From assembly GCF_902506495.1 (NCBI RefSeq), contig NZ_LR733265.1:1198868-1262867 (forward strand): DNA of 64,000 bases. Direction: 5' to 3'. Positions 40,502 to 49,603 of the stretch are shown in pieces. This DNA is from Pseudomonas sp. 8O. GTDB lineage: Bacteria > Pseudomonadota > Gammaproteobacteria > Pseudomonadales > Pseudomonadaceae. The notes below the pieces were generated by a model. The model searched no databases. It had not been told where the DNA came from and saw nothing but the letters and a program-made list of their open reading frames with translations. Position numbers and translations under genes: made by a program. How positions within the stretch are numbered: position 1 is the stretch's first letter; every line of letters begins with the position of its first letter.

Positions 40502-41683
40502 ATGCTGACCCATACTCAACGCGACCTGATCAAAGCCACCGTGCCGCTGCTGGAAAGCGGCGGCGAGGCGCTGACCACCCACTTCTACCGGATGATGCTC
40601 AGCGAACACCCCGAGGTGCGCCCGCTGTTCAACCAGGCCCACCAGGTCAGCGGCGACCAGCCGCGTGCCCTGGCCAATGGCGTGCTGATGTACGCCCGCC
40701 ATATCGACCGCCTCGAAGCCCTCGGCCCGCTGGTGCGTCAGGTGGTGAACAAACACGTGGCCCTGCAGATTCTCCCCGAGCACTACCCCATCGTTGGCAG
40801 CTGCCTGCTGCGCGCGATCCGCGAGGTGCTGGGTGCCGAGATCGCCACCGACGCGGTGATCGAAGCCTGGGCCGTGGCTTACCAGCAACTGGCCAATATT
40901 TTCATCGGCGCCGAAGAGCAGCTCTATACCGAGAATGCAGCGGCGCCGGGCGGCTGGCGCGGCGCACGCAGCTTCCGCGTGGCGCGCAAGGTGGTAGAGA
41001 GCGTCGAGATCACCTCCTTCCACCTGGTGCCGGTCGACGGCGGCGCCCTGCTCGACCATCAACCCGGCCAGTACATCGGCATGCGCCTGCTGCTGGATGG
41101 CGAAGAAGTGCGCCGTAACTACTCGCTGTCGGCCCTGGCCAACGGTCGCGAATACCGCATCAGCGTCAAGCGCGAGGTTGGCGGCCGTGTCTCCAATCAC
41201 CTGCACGATAACGTTCAGGTCGGCGACGAACTCGAACTGTTCCCGCCGTCTGGCGAGTTCACCCTGAGCGCCTCGGACAAACCGCTGGCCCTGATCAGTG
41301 CCGGCGTCGGTATCACCCCTGCGCTGGCCATGCTCGACGCGGCGCGGCACAGCGGCCGTCCCATCCACTTCATCCACTGCGCGCGCAATGCCGAGGTGCA
41401 CGCTTTCCGCGACTGGGTCGATGCCCATGCCGCCGAACACCCACAGATCCGTCACTACGTTTGCTACAGCGAACCGCGGGACGGCGACCAGGCCGACGCC
41501 AGCGGTTTTCTGAGCCGCGATCTGCTGGAGCAATGGCTGCCGGCCGAGCGCGATCTGGACGCCTACTTCCTCGGCCCGAAACCCTTCATGGCTCAGGTCA
41601 AGCGTCATCTGCAGGCGCTGGGCGTTCCCGCCGAGCAAAGCCGCTACGAATTCTTCGGCCCGGCTTCGGCACTGGATAGCTGA
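40502..41683 (+). CDS. hmp: Flavohaemoglobin, NO dioxygenase
   Basis: A 393-residue flavohaemoglobin. The N-terminal globin has TTHFYRMML (distal Tyr) and VVNKHVALQI (proximal His ~87). The FAD domain carries RRNYSLS, and the NADH-binding domain has SAGVGITPALAML and a C-terminal FFGPAS. It oxidises NO to nitrate in the cytosol. The gene is called fhp in P. aeruginosa. The ATG at 40502 opens on the family N-terminus. Confidence 0.96.
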   Translation: MLTHTQRDLIKATVPLLESGGEALTTHFYRMMLSEHPEVRPLFNQAHQVSGDQPRALANGVLMYARHIDRLEALGPLVRQVVNKHVALQILPEHYPIVGSCLLRAIREVLGAEIATDAVIEAWAVAYQQLANIFIGAEEQLYTENAAAPGGWRGARSFRVARKVVESVEITSFHLVPVDGGALLDHQPGQYIGMRLLLDGEEVRRNYSLSALANGREYRISVKREVGGRVSNHLHDNVQVGDELELFPPSGEFTLSASDKPLALISAGVGITPALAMLDAARHSGRPIHFIHCARNAEVHAFRDWVDAHAAEHPQIRHYVCYSEPRDGDQADASGFLSRDLLEQWLPAERDLDAYFLGPKPFMAQVKRHLQALGVPAEQSRYEFFGPASALDS

Positions 41684-41701
41684 TCAATCAGGAGGTAAAC
41701 C

Positions 41702-41953
41702 ATGTATCCGCTCAATCTTCCAGCTGCGCACATTCTTCATCTGTCCAGCCAACTGCTCGGGGGCGGCCTGATTCTGCTACTCGTCGGGCTGGTCGCGGCC
41801 TACGGTCTGGAGAAGCACCTGAATGTGCCGACACTGGTATTGGCCCACAGCCTGACACTGATCGGCCCCAGCGTACTGAAGATCGGCTACGTGCTACGTC
41901 TGATCGCTCAGGAGCGCCTGAACGACAGGGCATGTGCTCATGCAGTTGCTTGA
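41702..41953 (+). CDS. ppyR: Small membrane protein, PpyR-like
   Basis: An 83-residue protein with two hydrophobic segments (LLGGGLILLLVGLVAAYGL and LVLAHSLTLIGPSVLKIGYVL). In P. aeruginosa the gene after fhp is ppyR, a small membrane protein linked to psl and pyoverdine expression. Position, size and the LGPxxLKIGYV-like stretch agree with that. AGGAGG precedes the ATG, and its end overlaps nnrS by 14 bases. Confidence 0.75.
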   Translation: MYPLNLPAAHILHLSSQLLGGGLILLLVGLVAAYGLEKHLNVPTLVLAHSLTLIGPSVLKIGYVLRLIAQERLNDRACAHAVA

Positions 41954-43115
41954 TCGCCAGCAGGCCCTGGCCATTGCGCCGCTCTGGCGCCTGGGCTTTC
42001 GGCCGTTCTTCCTCGCCGGAGCCCTGTTCGCCCTGCTCGCCGTCGCCCTCTGGGCGGCGGTGCTGAACGGTCTGACAAACCTTGCGGTGCCCGGCGGCAT
42101 GTTGGCCTGGCATCGCCACGAAATGCCCTTCGGCTTCGGCCTGGCCATCATCGCCGGCTCCCTGCTCACTGCCGTACAGACCTGGACGGGCCGCCCCGGC
42201 CTCAGCGGGCGGCCGTTGATCGCGCTGTTCGGTTTTTGGCTGGCGGCGCGCCTGGCCTGGTTCGCACCCGTGCCGTTGCCAGTACTGATCATCCTGCAAC
42301 TGGCCTTTATCGGCCTGTTCATCGCGCAGATGGCGCACCAGTTGATTGCCGCAAGACAGCGCAACAACTATCCGATTCTGCTGGTCCTGAGTCTGCTCGC
42401 GCTGTGTCAGTCCCTCACTCTCGCTGGCCTGGCAATCGGAGATGGCGACCTGCAACGCCGAGGGGCACTGGCTGCACTGTGGCTGATTGCAGTCATGCTG
42501 GGCCTGATCGGTGGACGGGTGATCCCCTTCTTCACTCAACGCGGCCTGGGGCGGGTCGAGGCCTTCGCCGCCCATCCCTGGCTGGACCGTCTACTGCTGG
42601 CCTGCGGCGTGCTGGTCGCGGCACTGTTTGCCAGCGGACATAACCTGCAGGCCCGGTCCTGGTTGGCCGTGCCCTTTATCGTGCTGAGCGTGCTGCATGG
42701 CCTGCGCCTGTGGCGCTGGTACCTGCCGGGTATCTGGCGCGTGCCGCTGCTGTGGTCGCTGCATCTGGCCTACACCTGGCTGCTGGTCGCCAGCCTCGGC
42801 ATGGCCGCCTGGCACCTGGGCTGGCTGGCGCAACCCAGCCAGCCCAGCCATGCATTGGCGGTGGGTGCGATGGGCGGGCTGATCCTGGCGATGATGGCCC
42901 GGGTCAGCCTCGGCCACACCGGACGCGCCCTGCAACCACCTGGTGTGATGGCCTGGGCCTTCGGCCTGCTCAATCTGGGCGCTTTGATCCGGGTCTCGAC
43001 CGGTGGCGGCTGGCTATGGCTGGCGGCAATCTGCTGGAGCGTGGCCTTCGCACTGTTCGTCTGGCATTACGCGCCGATGTTGTGTCGGGCGCGGGTGGAT
43101 GGGCATCCGGGGTGA
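41940..43115 (+). CDS. nnrS: NnrS family haem/copper membrane protein
   Basis: A ~391-residue protein with about 12 membrane spans. It opens with PLWRLGFRPFFLAGALFALLA and the metal-ligand segment WHRHEMPFGFGLAIIAGSLLTAVQTWTG, then GRVIPFFTQRG and MARVSLGHTGR. These histidine-bearing motifs are those of NnrS, which protects against NO stress. The ATG at 41940 is preferred (AGGG 9 bases upstream) over the GTG at 41934. It completes the hmp-ppyR-nnrS operon. Confidence 0.92.
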   Translation: MQLLDRQQALAIAPLWRLGFRPFFLAGALFALLAVALWAAVLNGLTNLAVPGGMLAWHRHEMPFGFGLAIIAGSLLTAVQTWTGRPGLSGRPLIALFGFWLAARLAWFAPVPLPVLIILQLAFIGLFIAQMAHQLIAARQRNNYPILLVLSLLALCQSLTLAGLAIGDGDLQRRGALAALWLIAVMLGLIGGRVIPFFTQRGLGRVEAFAAHPWLDRLLLACGVLVAALFASGHNLQARSWLAVPFIVLSVLHGLRLWRWYLPGIWRVPLLWSLHLAYTWLLVASLGMAAWHLGWLAQPSQPSHALAVGAMGGLILAMMARVSLGHTGRALQPPGVMAWAFGLLNLGALIRVSTGGGWLWLAAICWSVAFALFVWHYAPMLCRARVDGHPG

Positions 43116-43143
43116 AACGCCTGGTGCGATCAAACGGCCAGAC

Positions 43144-43198
43144 CGTAGCCCGGATGCAATCCGGGGCAACGATTTCCCGGATTGCATCCGGGCTACGC
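43144..43198. repeat. Palindromic REP, 'gtagcccggatgcaat' family
   Basis: CGTAGCCCGGATGCAATCCG and CGGATTGCATCCGGGCTACG form a nearly perfect hairpin in the convergent gap nnrS / rimI. Confidence 0.8.
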
Positions 43199-43204
43199 TT
43201 TTAA

Positions 43205-43657
43205 TCAATCGACCAGCGTGCAGGCCATCACCAGCGCATCTTCGCGCCCACCCACTGCCGGGTAGTAATCACGCCGACGTCCCACTTCGTTGAAGCCAAA
43301 GCGCTCGTACAGGCGATAGGCACTCTGGTTGCTGGCGCGCACTTCGAGGAAGCACTCACGCCCGCCCAGCTCGTACGCCTCTTTCATCAGGTGTTCGAGC
43401 AGACGCAAACCAAGGCCACGCCCCTGGCTTTCTGGCTTGACTGTGATATTGAGCAGATGCGCTTCGTCGAGAATCAGGTTGATCACGCCGTGGCCGACCT
43501 GCTGATTGCCCTCGAACATCAGCCAGCAGTTATAGGACTTGAGGCTGTCGGTGAAGATGCCGCGCGTCCAGGGATGGCTGAAGGCGGCGTATTCAATTTT
43601 CAGCACGGCATCGAGATCCGCCTCGGTCATCGGGCGGAAGGAAATCGCATCGCTCAT
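43205..43657 (-). CDS. rimI: Ribosomal-protein S18 alanine N-acetyltransferase
   Basis: A 150-residue GNAT protein, normal RimI length. Its segments are FRPMTEADLDAVLKIEYAAFSHPWTRGIFTDSL, the acetyl-CoA loop VKPESQGRGLGLRLLEHL and ECFLEVRASNQSAYRLYERFGF. RimI acetylates the N-terminus of ribosomal protein S18. It lies downstream of a TonB-like unknown gene with a 32-bp gap. Confidence 0.92.
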   Translation of the reverse strand: MSDAISFRPMTEADLDAVLKIEYAAFSHPWTRGIFTDSLKSYNCWLMFEGNQQVGHGVINLILDEAHLLNITVKPESQGRGLGLRLLEHLMKEAYELGGRECFLEVRASNQSAYRLYERFGFNEVGRRRDYYPAVGGREDALVMACTLVD

Positions 43658-43689
43658 TGGGCGTAACTCGGGCACAAAGACGGGGGTTC

Positions 43690-44478
43690 TCAGGAATGAG
43701 CAGGGGCTGACCAGCGCTGACGAACGCGGCGCATGGCCTGCCATAGTTCGCGCTTGCGCGCCGGCTCTTCCATCAGCAGTTCCAGGCCCGGCAGGGCCCA
43801 GCAGGCGCCGAGGCCTTCGACCTGCAGTTCGCGGTTGTAGCTGTGTTCGTCGCCTTCGCCGGCAAAACGAATGGCCGGCAGACCCACCAGCCACAGACAG
43901 GCGCTGGGCTGCTCTTCAAGACGCGCTGCCACGAAGCTCTGCACGAATTCCAGCGCCGCTTGCGGGCCTTGATCCATATTGCCGCGCACCAATAGCGGCC
44001 AGCGCACCGGCTCGCCGAGCAGTTGCGGGCTGTCCGGCAGGCCCGCAGCGCGTAGCAGATCCTTGAGCAGGATGTAGGCTGGGTCGCGGCTCTGGAAAGG
44101 CTGGCCGGTGGGCAGTTCCACCAACAGGGCGCAATCGCCGGCACGCAGCAACTGCAGGGAAAAACGCGGCGGCGGAGCACTGACGCGAGCAGGCTTTTCT
44201 TCGACCGGCTCCGGCTCCGCCGCTGGCACTTCGGCTACCACCTGGCGCGGCTGGGCACCTGGGCGAGGGATCTCGATCTTCGGACGCTCGACTGGCGCCT
44301 CACGCACGGGCACCGGAGTGACAACAACAGGCTCTGGCACAGGCTCGAACGACTCCTCTTGCTGCGGCTCGAGCAGCTCCAGGCGCGACGCTGCCGCGAA
44401 GGGCAGTTCGGTACGCGGCAGCCAGGTGGCCACCTGCATGGCGTCGAGGTAGGCGCGACGGCGCTGTTCAGGAATCAC
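43690..44478 (-). CDS. Proline-rich protein of unknown function next to rimI
   Basis: A ~262-residue product from a GTG at 44478 (MIPEQRRRAYLDAMQVATWLPRTELPFA), with GGAG 6 bases upstream. Residues ~45-115 are a proline/glutamate-rich, TonB-like linker (PEPVVVTPVPVREAPVERP). The C-terminal part (FSLQLLRAGDCALLVELPTG...RGNMDQGPQAALEFVQSF) is ordered. Pseudomonas genomes keep a homologous gene before rimI. There is no membrane segment, so TonB function is unlikely. Confidence 0.7.
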   Translation of the reverse strand: MIPEQRRRAYLDAMQVATWLPRTELPFAAASRLELLEPQQEESFEPVPEPVVVTPVPVREAPVERPKIEIPRPGAQPRQVVAEVPAAEPEPVEEKPARVSAPPPRFSLQLLRAGDCALLVELPTGQPFQSRDPAYILLKDLLRAAGLPDSPQLLGEPVRWPLLVRGNMDQGPQAALEFVQSFVAARLEEQPSACLWLVGLPAIRFAGEGDEHSYNRELQVEGLGACWALPGLELLMEEPARKRELWQAMRRVRQRWSAPAHS

Positions 44479-44590
44479 AGGCGCTCCAGAGAGAGAATTT
44501 TCAACAGGGGCGGATTGTCGCGTGAAATGGCCGGAGCGGGAAGCGTCGCAACGGGATTGCGACCAAACAACGTCTGCCCCATAAAACAAA

Positions 44591-44616
44591 AGCCCCGCTG
44601 TTCGCACAGCGGGGCT
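44591..44616 (-). terminator. Rho-independent terminator after the carboxynorspermidine dehydrogenase gene
   Basis: AGCCCCGCTGT-loop-ACAGCGGGGCT, an 11-bp stem followed on the minus strand by TTTTGTTTTA. Confidence 0.92.
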
Positions 44617-44634
44617 TTCGGGGTTCACCTGGGC

Positions 44635-45882
44635 TTACTGATCCCAGGGACGATCGCCATGCTCATCCTTGATGCGCGTCGGCAGACCCATTACGTCCAG
44701 CAGCTTGAGGAACGGCTCGGCCGGCAGCTCCTCGACGTTGACCATACGCTTGGCATCCCATTCGCCACGCGCGACCAGCAGCGCGGCGGCTACTGGCGGC
44801 ACACCGGCGGTGTAGGAGATACCCTGGCTGTCGGTCTCGGCGAAGGCGTCTTCGTGGTCGGCCACGTTATAGATGAACAGCTCGCGCGGCTGGCCATCCT
44901 TGGTGCCCTTGACCAGGTCGCCGATGCAGGTCTTGCCGGTATAGCCCGGCGCCAGCGAGGCAGGGTCAGGCAGCACGGCCTTGACCACCTTGAGCGGCAC
45001 CACTTCGAGGCCTTCGGCGGTCTTGACCGGCTGCTCGGAGAGCAGGCCAAGGTTCTTCAGCACGGTGAACACGTTGATGTAGTGGTCGCCGAAGCTCATC
45101 CAGAAGCGGACGTTCGGTACGTCGAGGTGCTTGGACAGCGAGTGCACCTCGTCATGGCCGGTCAGGTACAGGTTCTGTTCGCCCACCACCGGCAGATCGT
45201 CGGTGCGTTTGACTTCGAACATGCTGTTGCTGGTCCACTGGCTGTTCTGCCAGCTGTAGACCGTGCCGGTGAATTCGCGGAAATTGATTTCCGGGTCGAA
45301 ATTGGTGGCGAAGTACTTGCCGTGCGAGCCGGCGTTGACGTCGAGGATGTCGATCGACTCGATCGTGTCGAAGTACTGTTGTTGCGCCAGAGCGGCGTAG
45401 GAGTTGACTACGCCCGGGTCGAAGCCGACACCAAGGATGGCGGTCACGCCCTTGTCCTGGCATTCGGCCAGGTGCTTCCACTCGTAGTTGCCGTACCACG
45501 GCGGGGTTTCACAGATCTTGCTCGGATCTTCGTGGATGGCGGTGTCCAGATAGGCGACGCCAGTGTCGATGCAGGCGCGCAGCACGGACATGTTGAGGAA
45601 CGCCGAACCGACGTTGATGACGATTTGCGACTCGGTCTCGCGGATCAGTGCCTTGGTCGCTTCCACGTCCAGGGCGTTCAGCGCATAGGCCTTGATCTCG
45701 CCGGGCTGCTTGAGGCCGCCCTTTGCCTGCACGCTGTCGATGATGGCCTGGCATTTGGAGATGTTGCGCGACGCAATTGCAATGCGACCTAACTCGTCAT
45801 TGTGTTGCGCGCACTTATGGGCCACCACCTTGGCAACACCTCCTGCACCAATGATCAGAACATTCTTCTTCAATTGTTTCAC
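44635..45882 (-). CDS. Carboxynorspermidine (saccharopine-type) dehydrogenase
   Basis: The 415-residue protein opens with an NAD(P)-binding motif (NVLIIGAGGVAKVVAHKC) and continues with IASRNISKCQAII, INVGSAFLNMSVLRACIDTG and GVGFDPGVVNSYAA. This is the saccharopine-dehydrogenase-like family, which includes carboxynorspermidine/carboxyspermidine dehydrogenases. Paired with nspC, it makes norspermidine or spermidine from aspartate semialdehyde plus diamine. A 135-bp repeat-containing spacer separates the two genes. Confidence 0.88.
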   Translation of the reverse strand: MKQLKKNVLIIGAGGVAKVVAHKCAQHNDELGRIAIASRNISKCQAIIDSVQAKGGLKQPGEIKAYALNALDVEATKALIRETESQIVINVGSAFLNMSVLRACIDTGVAYLDTAIHEDPSKICETPPWYGNYEWKHLAECQDKGVTAILGVGFDPGVVNSYAALAQQQYFDTIESIDILDVNAGSHGKYFATNFDPEINFREFTGTVYSWQNSQWTSNSMFEVKRTDDLPVVGEQNLYLTGHDEVHSLSKHLDVPNVRFWMSFGDHYINVFTVLKNLGLLSEQPVKTAEGLEVVPLKVVKAVLPDPASLAPGYTGKTCIGDLVKGTKDGQPRELFIYNVADHEDAFAETDSQGISYTAGVPPVAAALLVARGEWDAKRMVNVEELPAEPFLKLLDVMGLPTRIKDEHGDRPWDQ

Positions 45883-45925
45883 CTCCAGAGAACTGCGTTG
45901 TTTTAAGCGTTTTGATGCGTATTTT

Positions 45926-46012
45926 GGGTGGTGGGCTGAAGCCCACCCTACGACCCAAATCAGGACAGTTGGTAGGGTGGGCCGGGCGGCGTTCCGCTTC
46001 AGCCCACCGCAG
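45926..46012. repeat. Inverted repeat, 'gtagggtgggc' family
   Basis: GGTGGGCTGAAGCCCACCCTAC and GTAGGGTGGGCC...TTCAGCCCACC, in the gap between the dehydrogenase gene and nspC. Both arms also contain small internal hairpins. Confidence 0.65.
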
Positions 46013-46017
46013 CAATG

Positions 46018-47115
46018 TCAGGACAGGCTGGACAGGTAGTCGTCGAAGCCAAACTGGCGCGCCACCTCGACACTACCGTCGAGTTGTTTCACCACGATGG
46101 ACGGCATTTTCAGACCGTTGAACCAGTTCTTCTTGACCATGGTGTAACCCGCCGCGTCGATGAACGACAGGCGATCACCGATCTGCAGCGGCTTGTCGAA
46201 CTGGTACTCGCCGAAGATATCGCCGGCCAGGCAGGATTTGCCGCACACCATATAGGTGTGTTCGCCGTCATTCGGCGCCATCTTGGCGTTGAGGCGGTAG
46301 ATCAGCAGGTCGAGCATGTGCGCTTCGATGGAGCTGTCGACTACGGCCAGGTGCTTGCCGTTGTACAGGGTGTCGAGCACGGTGACTTCCAGTGAGGCGC
46401 TGAGGGTGATCGCCGCTTCGCCCGGCTCCAGATATACCTGCACGCCGTATTTCTCGGAGAAGGCTTTAAGGCGCGCGCAGAAGGCATCGATCGGATAGCC
46501 CTCGCCAGTGAAGTGAATGCCGCCACCGAGGCTGACCCACTCGACCTGAGCGATCAGGTGACCGAAGCGCTCCTCAATGGTGGTGAGCATCTTGTCGAAC
46601 AGCTCGAAGCTGCCGTTCTCGCAGTTGTTGTGGAACATGAAGCCGGAAATCTGGCCCATGACCTGCTCGATTTTCGCCGGGTCCCACTCGCCCAGGCGGC
46701 TGAACGGCCGCGCCGGGTCGGCCAACAGGTAATCGGAGCTGCTCACCTGCGGATTGACGCGCAGGCCGCGAATGGTGCCCTCGGTACGCTCGGCGAAACG
46801 CTCCAGTTGGCCGATGGAGTTGAAGATGATCTTGTCGCAGTTGGCGACCATCTCTTCGATCTCGTCGTCGGCCCAGGCCACGCTGTAGGCGTGGGTTTCG
46901 CCGGCGAACTTCTGCCGACCGAGCTTCAACTCGTAGAGGGACGACGAGGTCGTACCGTCCATATACTGCTGCATCAGGTCGAACACCGACCAGGTGGCGA
47001 AGCATTTCAGCGCCAGCAGCGCCTTGGCACCGGAGTTCTCACGCACGTAGGCGATCTTCTCCAGGTTGACCAGAAGCTTCTGTTTGTCGATGAGGTAGTA
47101 CGGCGTCTGGATCAT
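46018..47115 (-). CDS. nspC: Carboxynorspermidine decarboxylase
   Basis: A 365-residue PLP enzyme of the alanine-racemase fold. It has ALLALKCFATWSVF (PLP lysine near 53), the LRVNPQVSSSDYLLADPARPFSRLG segment, VSLGGGIHFTGEGYP and a C-terminal GKSCLAGDIFGEYQF with the active-site cysteine. It decarboxylates carboxynorspermidine or carboxyspermidine in the cytosol. Norspermidine affects biofilm formation in Vibrio and Pseudomonas. Confidence 0.94.
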   Translation of the reverse strand: MIQTPYYLIDKQKLLVNLEKIAYVRENSGAKALLALKCFATWSVFDLMQQYMDGTTSSSLYELKLGRQKFAGETHAYSVAWADDEIEEMVANCDKIIFNSIGQLERFAERTEGTIRGLRVNPQVSSSDYLLADPARPFSRLGEWDPAKIEQVMGQISGFMFHNNCENGSFELFDKMLTTIEERFGHLIAQVEWVSLGGGIHFTGEGYPIDAFCARLKAFSEKYGVQVYLEPGEAAITLSASLEVTVLDTLYNGKHLAVVDSSIEAHMLDLLIYRLNAKMAPNDGEHTYMVCGKSCLAGDIFGEYQFDKPLQIGDRLSFIDAAGYTMVKKNWFNGLKMPSIVVKQLDGSVEVARQFGFDDYLSSLS

Positions 47116-47153
47116 CTCGTCGCCCCAGCAAGGTCAATCAATGGAGGTCTTTC

Positions 47154-47307
47154 GGGCACCTCTAAAAACTACCTGCGTTGCCATCACTGCGTTAAAAACA
47201 GGCTCAAAATGCTCATTTACTACTCGTAAAGTCGAACGCGACTCCGACCGTTTTTCGCCTGTTTTTGCCTTGCGCTGAAGGCCTCGCCTACGTTTTTAGA
47301 GGTGCCC
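47154..47307. repeat. MITE-like palindromic element with perfect 16-bp ends
   Basis: GGGCACCTCTAAAAAC and its exact complement GTTTTTAGAGGTGCCC bound a 154-bp unit. Inside are AAAAACAGGCTCAAAATGCT, CATTTACTACTCGTAAA and CGCCTGTTTTTGCC, homologous to the element at 14526-14671, whose ends differ. It occupies the gap between nspC and the next gene. The rest of the gap (to 47539) holds nothing I recognise. Confidence 0.75.
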
Positions 47308-47539
47308 TTTCAGCCCCCGGGAAAAAGTGGACGCGAATTGTGCCGATAACCGGCGAATATCGAAAGGGCATTGGGGATTTTTTGTACAACCGGTGATGAC
47401 CGGAGTCTGGCCTGGCTGAGCGGAGACCCTACGGCCGAGCGGTTACAGTGATATGACCGGGCAAGGCCTGTCCATCACCTGCGCCTCCCCAGAGCGGACA
47501 AGACTGGTGCGGATCACATTGGCGCAACATCCGCAGCGC

Positions 47540-48145
47540 TCACTGTTGGCGAAACAGGCTCAGCAGATGCTCGGCGATGGCGCCGCGGATGGTGTCGATG
47601 CTCAAGCGCGAGCAGTGAGCGAGTTTGGCGGGATTGATGCGGTGCAAATGCAGTGATGGCATGCGCGCTTCGTACTCACGCAGATCGCCTTTCACCAGCA
47701 CGGGCAGAAAATGTTCGCCGCGCGCTCGATAGCGCTCGATCAGTAGACGCAAGCCGGCCTGGAACGGCAATTCGCGCGAGGCAATCAGGCGCGACTCACC
47801 TGGCACCTTCATATATAGGCCGTCGAACCCCACCGCTTCACCAGGCAGGATGTGCACGCCGGTGGGCTCCACCGCATCGGCGGGAATATCGTGAAAGGTG
47901 TCATGCCAGGCCATCTCGTCCGGCAGGATGGTGATACCGCCCTGCTCATCGTGCGGCACCACGAAGCTGTAGTTGCTGTAGAGCTTCTCGACATAGCTGG
48001 AGTAAATGCACAGGCGGTTTTCGAAACGCCGCAGGAAAGCGATGGCCTGGGCACGGTCGGTAATGGCGTGCAGATCCCAGTTCAGATCGCGCTGGTGCTG
48101 CAGCTCATGCCAACGGGCATCGACATTCAAGGCAAGGGCAGACAT
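47540..48145 (-). CDS. Hypothetical protein, conserved-looking (201 aa)
   Basis: A 201-residue product from the ATG at 48145: MSALALNVDARWHELQHQRDLNWDLH, then FENRLCIYSSYVEKLYSNYSFVVPHDEQGG and a central GVHILPGEAVGFDGLYMKVPGESRLIASRELPFQ. There is no membrane segment or familiar catalytic motif. It diverges from the Mks operon. Function unknown. Confidence 0.6.
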   Translation of the reverse strand: MSALALNVDARWHELQHQRDLNWDLHAITDRAQAIAFLRRFENRLCIYSSYVEKLYSNYSFVVPHDEQGGITILPDEMAWHDTFHDIPADAVEPTGVHILPGEAVGFDGLYMKVPGESRLIASRELPFQAGLRLLIERYRARGEHFLPVLVKGDLREYEARMPSLHLHRINPAKLAHCSRLSIDTIRGAIAEHLLSLFRQQ

Positions 48146-48367
48146 CAGGGGCTCCACAAACAGGTTCACGGCTAACCACGGCAGAAAGCGTGCCACCTCT
48201 CCAACCCAGGTTTTCTCGGCTTTTCAAACACTTGCCAGCGTTTCCCACGCACAGCCCGTCCCAATGTGCCGAATAGCGTCACCTGCCTCTGATCGATTCG
48301 GACTCAAACCCGGCATCCACCTTGCAGTACAATCGCTGCTTTTAACTTGCCTGGAACCGGCGCCTCG

Positions 48368-49603
48368 ATGATCGATCCCAAGCGCGTATTGCGCGCCCTC
48401 GCCGAACACTGGACGTTGCTCGAACCGCTCTGCGAGCGTTTCGACGCCGGCACCCTGAGCCTGGTGGAGCTGCGCGGCCAGCTCACCGCGCAACTGCCCG
48501 ACGCCACGCCCAGCGACACCACTGCGTTGCTCGACACCTGGATTCGTCTGGACATCCTGGTGCCGGTGGCCAAGAGCCCCAACCGTTTCGAGCTCAACGC
48601 GCAGATCCACGACTTTCTCGCCTACCTGCGCCGCGAGCACCGCCTGGGCCTGTGCCTGGAGATCGAAGCCTACCTGCGCCATCTGGAGCGCCTGGCCGGC
48701 TATATCCAGGACGCTTTCGAGGTGCGCGATGCCAACGACCTGGCGCGCCAGTTGCGCCTGCTCGACATGCGTGTGCGCGACGTATTGAAGAAACTGGCCA
48801 ACGACGAACAGGCGCTGGTCAGCGTGGCCGACCGCGCCAAGACCTCGGATCGGCAGATTCCCCTGCGCCAGCGTTATGCCGAAGTACTGGCCACCTGGGA
48901 CGAATACGTCGAGCCGATGATCCAGCTGGTCGCCGCCGACGGCGCCTTCGAGCAAGGCGTGCGCCGCGTCGAACAGGTGCTGCTGCGCCTGCTCGGCGAC
49001 CAGCAGCGCCTCGGCCAGTTGGTCGACGACGACCTGCTGCTGCGCACCCACGCGCGCATCCTGGAAATGCAGACCACTGCCCAGCTGACCCTGCGCAAGG
49101 CTCGCGAGCTGCTGCTGCCGCTACGCGAGGAAGCGCGCCGTCACAACGCCGTGACACGTGGCGCGGCACTGGCGCTGTCAGTGATCCGCAAGAAGGGCAT
49201 CGACGCTGTGCCACAGGCCGCCATGCCGCTGTTCACTCGACCGCAGAGCAACTTCCTGGGTAGTGCCAGCCAGGTCGAAGCCTACGTCTATGCCCTGGCG
49301 CGCTTCGAAGCCAAGCCGGCGCATTTCCCCAAGGCCAGCGGCAGCCGCAAGGGCGGCGCGCCCAAGGCGCCGAAAACCGCGCGGGAAATGATCGAGCGCT
49401 GCGAACAGGCGCTGCCGCTGCCGGACCTGATGGCCTGGCTGCTGGAACAGGAGCCGGAAGGCGCTACCGACGAGCTGCTCTACTGGTTCTCGCGTCTGTC
49501 GCGCGAGTCACGCTTCCAGCGTGAACGCCTGGAGCGCCGCCCGTACCTGACCCGCGAACACGAGGTCAGCCTCAGCTCCTATGCCCTGCTCAAGACTCCG
49601 TAG
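48368..49603 (+). CDS. mksF: Condensin MksBEF complex, kleisin-like subunit MksF
   Basis: The 411-residue, mostly helical protein starts MIDPKRVLRALAEHWTLLEPLCERF and has a winged-helix-like N-terminus. It is the first gene of a three-gene order (F, E, B) known from P. aeruginosa. MksF bridges the two heads of the SMC protein MksB, completing a ring that helps organise and separate chromosomes. A 55-bp palindrome follows its stop codon, before mksE. Confidence 0.85.
   Translation: MIDPKRVLRALAEHWTLLEPLCERFDAGTLSLVELRGQLTAQLPDATPSDTTALLDTWIRLDILVPVAKSPNRFELNAQIHDFLAYLRREHRLGLCLEIEAYLRHLERLAGYIQDAFEVRDANDLARQLRLLDMRVRDVLKKLANDEQALVSVADRAKTSDRQIPLRQRYAEVLATWDEYVEPMIQLVAADGAFEQGVRRVEQVLLRLLGDQQRLGQLVDDDLLLRTHARILEMQTTAQLTLRKARELLLPLREEARRHNAVTRGAALALSVIRKKGIDAVPQAAMPLFTRPQSNFLGSASQVEAYVYALARFEAKPAHFPKASGSRKGGAPKAPKTAREMIERCEQALPLPDLMAWLLEQEPEGATDELLYWFSRLSRESRFQRERLERRPYLTREHEVSLSSYALLKTP

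Noticed and set aside
48224..49051. 275-codon minus-strand frame opposite mksF
   Set aside because: Antisense shadow of a codon-biased gene, with no motif.
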